Shown one piece after another: positions 54,176 to 61,483 of a stretch of DNA of 64,000 nucleotides. Below the pieces are notes generated by a model. The model ran no database searches, had not been told where the DNA came from, and saw nothing but the letters and a program-made list of their open reading frames with translations. Position 1 is the stretch's first letter. Each line of letters begins with the position of its first letter. The translations under genes and the position numbers were made by a program. Origin of the DNA: Nocardia sp. MH4 (GTDB lineage Bacteria > Actinomycetota > Actinomycetes > Mycobacteriales > Mycobacteriaceae); NCBI RefSeq assembly GCF_019266065.1, contig NZ_LPNR01000105.1:59023-123022 (forward strand). Direction: 5' to 3'.

Positions 54176-56715
54176 AACGCGGACAGCTGCGCATCTACCT
54201 CGGTGCGGCGCCGGGCGTCGGCAAGACCTACGCCATGCTCGGCGAGGCGCATCGGCGGCTGGAACGCGGCCGCGATGTGGTCGCGGCCGTCGTGGAGACG
54301 CACGGCCGGAAGAAGACCGCCGAACTGCTCGATGGCATCGAGCGGATTCCGGCGAAACTGATCGAGTACCGGGGGACGCAGCTGCCCGAGCTCGACGTCG
54401 ACGCCGTGCTGGCTCGCCGGCCCGCGGTGGTGCTCGTCGACGAGTTGGCGCACACGAACGCGCCGGGCAGCGTGCACGAGAAGCGCTGGCAGGATGTGGA
54501 GCAGTTGCTCGACGCGGGCATCGATGTCATCTCGACGGTCAATGTGCAGCACCTCGAGAGTCTCAACGACGTGGTCCAGCAGATCACCGGTATCGAGCAG
54601 CGCGAGACGGTGCCCGATGCCGTCGTCCGCACCGCGGACCAGGTAGAGCTCGTCGACCTGACGCCGGAGGCGTTGCGGCGCAGGCTTTCCCACGGCAATG
54701 TGTACGCCGCCGACAAGGTCGACGCGGCGCTGCGCAACTACTTCCGCCCCGGCAACCTGACCGCGTTGCGCGAACTCGCGCTGCTGTGGCTGGCCGACCA
54801 GGTGGACGCGGCGCTGGCCAAGTACCGGGCCGACCACAAGATCACCGAGCTGTGGGAGGCGCGCGAGCGCGTGGTCGTCGCGGTGACCGGCGGTCCCGAA
54901 TCGGAGACCGTGGTGCGCCGGGCCGGCCGGATCGCGTCCAAGTCCAGCGCCGACCTGGTGGTGGTGCACGTGGTGCGCGGGGACGGGCTGGCCGGTGTGT
55001 CGACCGAGCGGATGGCCAAACTGCGTGAACTCGCCGCGGGTCTGGGCGCCTCGCTGCACACCGTGACCGGCGACGATGTGCCCACCGCGCTGCTCGAGTT
55101 CGCGCGCGAGGTGAACGCCACTCAGCTGGTGCTCGGCACCTCACGACGCTCGCGCTGGGCACGCATGCTCGACGAGGGCATCGGCTCCACCGTGGTGCAG
55201 CGCTCGGGCAAGATCGATGTCCACATGGTGACCCACGAGGAAGCCAATCGCGGCCTGCGCAGGCACTGGCTGCGCCCGCGGCGCCCGGTCAGCGCGTGGC
55301 TGGCCGCGGTCGTGGTGCCGGTGCTGGTGAGCCTGATCTGTGGGGTGCTCCTCGACGGCTGGTTACAGCTGGGCGGGCTCAGCGCCGTGTTCTTCGTCGG
55401 TGTCGTCGCGGTGGCGCTGTTCGGCGGCGTGGTACCCGCCGGACTCTCGGCCCTGCTCTCCGGGCTGCTGCTGAACTGGTATTTCACCGACCCGCGCTAC
55501 AGCTTCACCATCGCCGAGCCGGACAACTTCGTGACCGTGGTGGTGCTGCTCATCGTCGCGGTCGCGGTCGCGGCCCTGGTGGATGTGGCCGCGAAGCGGA
55601 CGCTGCAGGCGCGCAAGGCTTCCCGCGAGGCCGAACTGCTGACGATGTTCGCCGGGTCCGTGCTGCACGGCGCCGACCTGCCCAATCTGCTCGAACAGGT
55701 CCGCGAGACCTACGGCCAGCGCGCGGTGAGCCTGCGATCCGGGGACCATGTCGTCGCCTCGGTGGGCACCGAGCCGCCGACCCGGCCGTCGCACGCCGAT
55801 ACCGTCATCGAGGCGGGGGACGCGCAGAGCCATCTGCTGCTGGCGGGCCGCCGGATCAATTCCACGGAGCGGCCGGTGCTCAACGCCGTTGCCAATCAGG
55901 CGGTCGGGCTGGTGCGCCAGGCCGCGCTGGCCGAGGAGGCCAGCGCCGCGGCGGCGCTGCTCGAGGCCGACCGGTTGCGCCGGGCCCTGCTGTCGGCGGT
56001 CAGCCACGACCTGCGGACCCCGCTGGCCGGGGCGAAGGCGGCCGTGTCCAGTCTGCGCAGCGACGATATCGAGTTCTCGGCCGAGGACACCGGTGAGCTG
56101 CTCGAGGCGATCGAGGAATCGGTCGACCAGCTGACCGCGCTGGTCGGCAACCTGCTCGACTCCTCGCGGCTGGCCGTCGGCGTCGTCACCCCGCAGCTGC
56201 GGCGGGTGTACATGGACGAGGCGGTCCATCGCGCGCTGGTCAGCGTCGGGATGGGAACCCGTGGACTGCGCCGCGCGGCGATGGATCGGGTGAAGGTGGA
56301 GGTCGGTGAGGTCTCCGTGCTCGCCGACAGCGGTCTGCTCGAACGGGTGCTGGCCAACCTGATCGACAACGCGCTGCGGCACTCCGGCCGCGAGACGCCG
56401 GTCCGGGTGACCGCCGAACACGACGGGGACCGGGTGTCGATCGCGGTCGTCGACGTCGGCCCCGGTGTGCCGGCGGGGACCGAGGAGCAGTTGTTCGAAC
56501 CGTTCCAGCGGCTCGGCGATCGGGACAACACCACCGGAGTGGGTCTCGGACTGTCGGTGGTCCGCGGTTTCGTGGAGGCGATGGGCGGCAACGTCCACGC
56601 CGAACCGACCCCCGGCGGCGGCTTGACCATGCTGGTCGACCTGCCGTCCGGGGTCGGCGCCGCGCCGGTCCCGGACGATGACAGCGCGGCCGATCCCGAC
56701 GAGACTGACCGATGA
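54172..56715 (+). CDS. kdpD: Potassium/turgor sensor histidine kinase KdpD
   Basis: The membrane histidine kinase that senses potassium limitation. It has 847 residues. Residues 1-215 form the KdpD domain with a Walker A motif GAAPGVGKTYAMLGEA and VVLVDELAHTNAPGS. A universal-stress-protein domain (about 235-360, VVVAVTGGPESETVVRRAGR) follows. Four TM segments lie at about 375-480. A GAF-like region leads to the HisKA motif AVSHDLRTPLAGAK with phosphorylated His612, and the ATPase domain ends NTTGVGLGLSVVRGFVEAMG. GTG at 54172 overlaps the upstream small ORF, and the TGA overlaps kdpE (ATGA). Confidence 0.95.
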   Translation: MKRGQLRIYLGAAPGVGKTYAMLGEAHRRLERGRDVVAAVVETHGRKKTAELLDGIERIPAKLIEYRGTQLPELDVDAVLARRPAVVLVDELAHTNAPGSVHEKRWQDVEQLLDAGIDVISTVNVQHLESLNDVVQQITGIEQRETVPDAVVRTADQVELVDLTPEALRRRLSHGNVYAADKVDAALRNYFRPGNLTALRELALLWLADQVDAALAKYRADHKITELWEARERVVVAVTGGPESETVVRRAGRIASKSSADLVVVHVVRGDGLAGVSTERMAKLRELAAGLGASLHTVTGDDVPTALLEFAREVNATQLVLGTSRRSRWARMLDEGIGSTVVQRSGKIDVHMVTHEEANRGLRRHWLRPRRPVSAWLAAVVVPVLVSLICGVLLDGWLQLGGLSAVFFVGVVAVALFGGVVPAGLSALLSGLLLNWYFTDPRYSFTIAEPDNFVTVVVLLIVAVAVAALVDVAAKRTLQARKASREAELLTMFAGSVLHGADLPNLLEQVRETYGQRAVSLRSGDHVVASVGTEPPTRPSHADTVIEAGDAQSHLLLAGRRINSTERPVLNAVANQAVGLVRQAALAEEASAAAALLEADRLRRALLSAVSHDLRTPLAGAKAAVSSLRSDDIEFSAEDTGELLEAIEESVDQLTALVGNLLDSSRLAVGVVTPQLRRVYMDEAVHRALVSVGMGTRGLRRAAMDRVKVEVGEVSVLADSGLLERVLANLIDNALRHSGRETPVRVTAEHDGDRVSIAVVDVGPGVPAGTEEQLFEPFQRLGDRDNTTGVGLGLSVVRGFVEAMGGNVHAEPTPGGGLTMLVDLPSGVGAAPVPDDDSAADPDETDR

Positions 56716-57482
56716 CCGCATCGGCGGTCGCCACAGATCAGGCCGGGCCGCCCGGCCACAATCCAGGAACGGTGATGACGGACAAGAACCAGGCTCCGGC
56801 CGCCACCAAGGTGCTGGTGGTCGACGATGAGCCGCAGATCGTGCGGGCCCTGCGGATCAACCTGTCGGTGCGCGGATACGAGGTCATCACCGCGGGCAAC
56901 GGTGCCGCCGCGTTGCGCGCCGCCGCGGAACGGCAGCCCGACGTCGTGATCCTGGACCTGGGCCTGCCCGATATGGACGGCATCGAGGTGCTCGCCGGGT
57001 TGCGCGGCTGGACCTCGGCGCCGGTGCTGGTGCTCTCGGCGCGCACCGATTCCGCCGACAAGGTCGAAGCGCTCGACGCGGGCGCCGACGACTACGTCAC
57101 CAAGCCGTTCGGCATGGACGAACTGCTGGCCCGGCTGCGCGCCGCGGTCCGGCGCGGGGCCACCGAGGTCGACACCGTCGATCCGGTGGTGGTCACCGAC
57201 TCGTTCACCGTCGACCTGGTCGCCAAGAAGGTCACCAAGCGGGGCGCGCCGGTGCACCTGACGCCCACCGAGTGGGGCATGCTCGAGATGCTGGTGCGCA
57301 ATCGCGGAAAACTGGTGGGGCGCAAGGAACTCCTGCGCGAGGTGTGGGGACCCGCCTACGCCACCGAGACCCACTACCTGCGGGTCTATCTCGCGCAGCT
57401 GCGCCGCAAACTCGAGGACGACCCGGCCAACCCCCGGCACCTGCTGACCGAGGCCGGCATGGGGTACCGCTTCCAGGAGTGA
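56712..57482 (+). CDS. kdpE: Response regulator KdpE
   Basis: An OmpR-family activator of kdpFABC. The receiver domain runs from KVLVVDDEPQIVRALRIN, with the phosphorylated Asp82 in VILDLGLPDMDG and the conserved lysine in DYVTKPFG. The C-terminal winged helix contains HLTPTEWGMLEMLVRNRGKL and THYLRVYLAQLRRKLED. At 256 residues from ATG 56712, which overlaps the kdpD stop, it has about 20 extra N-terminal residues. ATG at 56775 with a ccagga site gives the usual family length and may be the real start. Confidence 0.94.
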   Translation: MTASAVATDQAGPPGHNPGTVMTDKNQAPAATKVLVVDDEPQIVRALRINLSVRGYEVITAGNGAAALRAAAERQPDVVILDLGLPDMDGIEVLAGLRGWTSAPVLVLSARTDSADKVEALDAGADDYVTKPFGMDELLARLRAAVRRGATEVDTVDPVVVTDSFTVDLVAKKVTKRGAPVHLTPTEWGMLEMLVRNRGKLVGRKELLREVWGPAYATETHYLRVYLAQLRRKLEDDPANPRHLLTEAGMGYRFQE

Positions 57483-57573
57483 CGCGTGCCCCGGGTCACG
57501 CGCCGGAATGCCGCCGCACGCGCAGGCGTTCCCAGGCGTGCATCGTCCCCGACGCGAATGGCAGGATCAAGGC

Positions 57574-58020
57574 ATGGCTGAGCAGCAGAACGCACCTGTG
57601 ACCACCGCACCGACCGAGCTGTGGGTCGAGCGCACCGGAACCAGGGCCTACACCGGACGCAGCAATCGGGGCGCGGAGGTCCTGATCGCCTCGCAGGGCG
57701 TCGAAGGCGCGTTCACCCCGGGCGAGCTGCTGAAGATCGCGCTGGCCGCCTGCACCGGTCTCAGCTCGGACCTGCCGCTCTCGCGCCGCCTCGGTGACGA
57801 CTTCGACGCCACCATCCGCGTCTCCGGCGACGCCGACCGCGAGAACGAGCTGTACCCGCAGCTCGACGAGGTCCTGGAACTGGACCTGTCCGAGCTGGAC
57901 GAGGCCGCGCGCGAGCGACTACTGGTCACCGTGCAGCGGGCCGTCGACAAGGTGTGCACCGTGGGCCGCACGCTCAAGGCGGGCACGAAGGTGACGTTGA
58001 ACTTCGCCGTCGACGCATGA
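57574..58020 (+). CDS. OsmC/Ohr-family peroxiredoxin-like protein
   Basis: A 148-residue OsmC-family protein that reduces organic hydroperoxides or similar. The two redox cysteines are visible in LAACTGLSSDLPLSRRL (about residue 61) and DKVCTVGRTLKAG (about 129). Residues such as FTPGELLKIAL match the family. ATG at 57574 follows gcagga; the longer open frame to 57508 has no support. It is the homologue of Rv2923c, which in M. tuberculosis lies between fpg and acyP. Here it is separated from mutM by 15.6 kb of inserted genes. Confidence 0.85.
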   Translation: MAEQQNAPVTTAPTELWVERTGTRAYTGRSNRGAEVLIASQGVEGAFTPGELLKIALAACTGLSSDLPLSRRLGDDFDATIRVSGDADRENELYPQLDEVLELDLSELDEAARERLLVTVQRAVDKVCTVGRTLKAGTKVTLNFAVDA

Positions 58021-58090
58021 GCGGGCCGGCCCGGCGGCGGCAGCGCCGTGTCCCCACGCAGCGACCCCGATCACGCGCATCGGACGCGGC

Positions 58091-58372
58091 ATGAGCGAGG
58101 CGCCGCAGCGGCTCAGCGCCTGGGTGCACGGGATGGTGCAGGGGGTGGGTTTCCGCTGGTGGACCCGCTCGCGCGCACTGGAACTCGGGCTCACCGGGTA
58201 TGCCCGCAATCACCGCGACGGACGGGTGCACGTGGTCGCCGAAGGATCGCGATCGGCAGGCGCGACGCTGCTCGAGCTGCTACGGTCCGGCGATGCACCT
58301 GGCCGGGTCGACCTGGTTGTGGAAAGCTGGGAGCCCGCGCGGGGCGACATGACGGGATTCGAGGAGCGCTAG
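58091..58372 (+). CDS. acyP: Acylphosphatase
   Basis: Hydrolyses acyl phosphates such as 1,3-bisphosphoglycerate or carbamoyl phosphate. It has 93 residues, normal length. LSAWVHGMVQGVGFRWWTRS is the signature, with the catalytic arginine in GFRWW and the asparagine in YARNHRDGRVHVVAEG. No strong ribosome-binding site is seen. In mycobacteria acyP directly precedes smc; here about 3.1 kb of other genes intervene. Confidence 0.93.
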   Translation: MSEAPQRLSAWVHGMVQGVGFRWWTRSRALELGLTGYARNHRDGRVHVVAEGSRSAGATLLELLRSGDAPGRVDLVVESWEPARGDMTGFEER

Positions 58373-58403
58373 TGGTGACTTCGGGGGCTAGGGGGCGGCA
58401 GCG

Positions 58404-59090
58404 GTGAGCACACAGAACCCTGGTCCGCCCGATCAACCGCCCGCGGGTGGCTCCGGGCCCTCGCCCCACCAGCCGCCGGATCCCGGCGCGGGCTGGCCGC
58501 CGATGCCGCAGCAGCCGCCCGGACCGTCCGCCGATGCGCCGCGGCCCGGCCGGATGGCCAGGCAGGAACCCGGCCTCACCCAGCCCCGCCCGCCCACCGT
58601 CGGTGAGGCGCGCGCCCGGGACAAGGCGCGCAAGCAGGCCGAACAGGCCCAGCGTGCCGCCGCCGAGGCGGCGGAAGCCAAGCGGCGCACCAGGAAACGG
58701 GTGATGATCGGCGGCGTCGCCGTCGTCGGTGTCGCCGCGCTGGTCGGCGGTGGCTATCTGGCCTACCGGGCGATCGCGGCACCGGATCAGGTGACCGCCT
58801 CGTGCGTGCAGATCGATCAGAACGGCAACGAGATCGTCGTCCCCGACGACAACTGCGGCGACGGCAAGACCAACTTCCGCAGCGACACCAGCCACGGTGG
58901 CGCGGGCAGCCTGATCCTGCTCGGCTGGCCGCAGTACCGCTACCACTACGGCGGCACCTCCACCATCGGCAAGCCGCCCAGCGGCGGCAGCTCGGTGAAG
59001 CCGCGCAACGCCACCGTCACCACCAAGAGCGGCACCACGATCCAGCGTGGCGGGCTCGGCAGCAAGTCCACCGGCGGGAGCGGGTCCTAG
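58404..59090 (+). CDS. Single-TM exported protein of an ATP-grasp module (YgiB/YjfM-like in position)
   Basis: A 228-residue protein with no firm family. The first 60 residues are proline-rich, then comes a charged alanine-rich helix (about 68-98, RARDKARKQAEQAQRAAAEA). One TM segment follows (about 101-124). The outer part has two cysteines (SCVQIDQNGNEIV and DDNCGDG), a WPQYRYHYGG stretch and a Gly/Ser/Thr-rich end with TTIQRGGLGSK. E. coli YgiB/YjfM (DUF1190), which also accompany a YgiC/YjfC ATP-grasp enzyme, end in a similar RGG-type tail; true homology is unproven. The stop shares a base with the next start (TAGTG), so the genes are coupled. Confidence 0.6.
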   Translation: MSTQNPGPPDQPPAGGSGPSPHQPPDPGAGWPPMPQQPPGPSADAPRPGRMARQEPGLTQPRPPTVGEARARDKARKQAEQAQRAAAEAAEAKRRTRKRVMIGGVAVVGVAALVGGGYLAYRAIAAPDQVTASCVQIDQNGNEIVVPDDNCGDGKTNFRSDTSHGGAGSLILLGWPQYRYHYGGTSTIGKPPSGGSSVKPRNATVTTKSGTTIQRGGLGSKSTGGSGS

Positions 59091-60253
59091 TGCGGCGGGT
59101 GGCGAGTACGCCGCGTCCGGGCTGGCAGCAGATCATCGAGAGTCAAGGGCTGGTCTACGGCGCGCCCGGCCGCGATGCCAGCGGTCAGCCGCGTCCGTAC
59201 TGGGACGAGTCGGTGCACTACGAGTTCTCGATGGACGAGATCCTCGCGCTGGAAGCCGATGTGGAGCTGTTGCAGTCGATGTGCCTGCACGCGGCCGAAC
59301 ACGTGGTCCTCACCGAGCGCTACGCCGATTTCGGGCTGCCCGAATGGAGCTGGGGGCCGATCGCCGAATCCTGGCGGCGCAGTGACCCCTACGTCTACGG
59401 ACGCTTCGACCTGCGCTACGACGCGCGGCGACCGGCCAAGCTGCTCGAGTACAACGCCGATACCCCCACCTCGCTGCTCGAGGCCGCGATCATCCAGTGG
59501 CACTGGCTGCAGCAGGTGTACCCCGGTGGCGACCAGTGGAATTCGCTGCACGAGAAGCTGGTGGAGCGCTGGACCGCACTGCGCGGCGTGCTGCCGGGCA
59601 CCGAGCTGCACTTCACCTGGTCGGGCGCCGACGCGACCGGCGAGGACAACGTGACCACCGCCTACATGCAGGAGACCGCCGCCGAGGCGGGCTTCGACAC
59701 GGTCGCGCTGCCGATCGAGGAGGTCGGCTTCGACACCGAGCTGAACCGCTTCGTCGATCTGGCCGAGGCGCCGATCGAGGCGGTCTTCAAGCTGTACCCG
59801 TGGGAGTGGATCCTCGACGACGACTTCGGCAAGCGCGTGGTCGAGAGCCTGCCCGCCACCGCCTGGGTCGAGCCGCTGTGGACCACGCTGCTCAGCAACA
59901 AGGCATTGCTGGCCGTGCTCTGGGAGATGTATCCCGGACACCCGAACCTGTTGCCCGCCTACCTCGACAGCCCGCACGAGCTCACCGAGTACATCCGCAA
60001 ACCCAAGCTCGGTCGCGAGGGCGCCAACATGACCATCGTCGGTCCCGGCATGGAGACCGCGACCGGCGGCGTCTACGGCGCCGAGGGCTTCGTCTACCAA
60101 TTGCTCGATCCGCTCCCGGAATTCGACGGCATGCGCCCGGTGCTGGGCGCCTGGGTCGTCGGCGACACGGCGGCGGGTCTGGGCATCCGGGAGACGGCGG
60201 GCCTGATCACCGACGATGGCGCCGCCTTCGTCCCGCACCGCATCGTCGACTGA
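59090..60253 (+). CDS. Glutathionylspermidine synthase-like ATP-grasp ligase (YgiC/YjfC family)
   Basis: A 387-residue protein matching the ATP-grasp domain of glutathionylspermidine synthase. This domain forms amide bonds with ATP, and stand-alone versions are thought to ligate amines or amino acids to peptides. Motifs: YWDESVHYEFSMDEI, GRFDLRYDARRPAKLLEYNA followed by DTPTSL, FKLYPWEWILDD (metal-binding region), WTTLLSNKALLAVLWEMYP, REGANMTI and PVLGAWVVGDTAAGLGIRE with a final DDGAAFVPHRI. No amidase domain is present, unlike the E. coli two-domain enzyme. GTG at 59090 overlaps the previous stop. The substrate is unknown. Confidence 0.88.
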   Translation: MRRVASTPRPGWQQIIESQGLVYGAPGRDASGQPRPYWDESVHYEFSMDEILALEADVELLQSMCLHAAEHVVLTERYADFGLPEWSWGPIAESWRRSDPYVYGRFDLRYDARRPAKLLEYNADTPTSLLEAAIIQWHWLQQVYPGGDQWNSLHEKLVERWTALRGVLPGTELHFTWSGADATGEDNVTTAYMQETAAEAGFDTVALPIEEVGFDTELNRFVDLAEAPIEAVFKLYPWEWILDDDFGKRVVESLPATAWVEPLWTTLLSNKALLAVLWEMYPGHPNLLPAYLDSPHELTEYIRKPKLGREGANMTIVGPGMETATGGVYGAEGFVYQLLDPLPEFDGMRPVLGAWVVGDTAAGLGIRETAGLITDDGAAFVPHRIVD

Positions 60254-60288
60254 CCCGTGACCACACAACACTGTTCGAAAGGACCACG

Positions 60289-60744
60289 ATGACCGCCCTC
60301 GCCCTGGAATCGGGTTATTGGAGCGCGCTCGGTGAAGGCGTCGGCGCCATCATCCTGTACTGCCTCATCGGTCTCGCGCTGATGCTGATCGGCTTCTTCG
60401 CCATCGACCTGACCACGCCCGGCAAGCTGCGCGACCTGGTCGTGGCCGGCAAGCCGAACGCGCTGATCGTGTCCGCGGCGGGGATGGTCAGCATGGCCTT
60501 CATCGTCGTGTTCGCGGTGCTGGCCACCGGCGGGGTCAACAAGCTCTCCGAAGGGCTGATCGCCGCGGTCGTCTACGGCCTGGTCGGCATCATCGCGCAG
60601 GTGATCTCGGTGCGCGTGATCGAGAAGGTCACCGGCATCGACATCGGCCGTACCCTGCACGCCGACACCTACACCCCCGAGGTGCTGGTGGTCGCGGCCG
60701 CGCACTTCGCCCTGGGTCTGGTGGTGGCGTTCGCCATCCTGTGA
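60289..60744 (+). CDS. DUF350 membrane protein (YjfL-like)
   Basis: A 151-residue protein with four TM segments in two similar halves: IILYCLIGLALMLIGFFAID, then ALIVSAAGMVSMAFIVVFAV, a third at about 93-113 and a last at about 130-151. LTTPGKLRDLVVAGKPNAL between TM1 and TM2 is typical of DUF350 proteins such as YjfL. The function is unknown. These proteins often accompany glutathionylspermidine synthase-like enzymes, as here 35 bp downstream. A gaaagga site precedes ATG at 60289. Confidence 0.85.
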   Translation: MTALALESGYWSALGEGVGAIILYCLIGLALMLIGFFAIDLTTPGKLRDLVVAGKPNALIVSAAGMVSMAFIVVFAVLATGGVNKLSEGLIAAVVYGLVGIIAQVISVRVIEKVTGIDIGRTLHADTYTPEVLVVAAAHFALGLVVAFAIL

Positions 60745-60829
60745 CCGTCGCCGCGGTTGACATCACACAGTGGAGGGTGGAGGCTGGGAACAGCTGTCCA
60801 CTGTGGTTGGTGAACGAGAGGATGTCGGC

Positions 60830-61330
60830 ATGGACATCACCCCAAGCACACGCGCGTCCGACGCCGAGCGCAACGCCATCGTCGCGCAGCTGAGCACCCA
60901 TCTCGCCGACGGCAGGCTCGATCTCACCGAATACGACCAGCGCGTCGCCAAGGTCTACGCGACCGCCACGCGCGACGAACTCGCCGTCGTGCTGTCCGAT
61001 CTGCCGCCGCTGACCGCGCAGCAGCAGGCCGCCGCGCCTGCCGCGCAGAAGGGTCCGCGAATCCCGGTCTGGCAGCGCATCGAGGCGGGCAGCTGGCTCG
61101 GCGTCAGCCTGATCGTGGTGGTCATCTGGGGTCTGATCTCGTTGAGCGCGGGCGAGCTCACCTACTTCTGGCCGATGTGGGTCATCGGCCCCTGGGGCGC
61201 GGTGCTGGTCTTCCGTGTCCTCACCGGCTGGGAAGCGTCCCCGGGCACCCAGACCCACCTGCGCCAGCTGCAGAAGCAGATGAAGCACGTCCAGCACATG
61301 GACCCGCACAACCCGGATCGCCCGCACTGA
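60830..61330 (+). CDS. DUF1707 / 2TM domain membrane protein
   Basis: A 166-residue protein. The N-terminal DUF1707 domain (about 8-60: RASDAERNAIVAQLSTHLAD, GRLDLTEYDQRVAKVYAT, DELAVVLSDLP) is a small helical domain common in actinobacteria. Two TM segments follow (about 95-115 and 121-140), within IVVVIWGLISLSAGELTYFW and WVIGPWGAVLVFRVLTG, and a His/Gln-rich cytosolic tail ends it. The function is unknown. ATG at 60830 follows gagagga. It is 85 bp from the DUF350 gene and may be a separate unit. Confidence 0.8.
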   Translation: MDITPSTRASDAERNAIVAQLSTHLADGRLDLTEYDQRVAKVYATATRDELAVVLSDLPPLTAQQQAAAPAAQKGPRIPVWQRIEAGSWLGVSLIVVVIWGLISLSAGELTYFWPMWVIGPWGAVLVFRVLTGWEASPGTQTHLRQLQKQMKHVQHMDPHNPDRPH

Positions 61331-61483
61331 CGCGGAGCGGCCGGTAGCGGCGGGTAAGCTCACGCGAGCACATGGGTAACTCGTCGGGCACGGGCTACCG
61401 CAACCCGATACCCGACCGCCAGCCGCGTGCGCCGTCCCTCTCGCGCTCGAGTCTGGCCTGAATCGCGGAGAGGCGGGCCAGCC

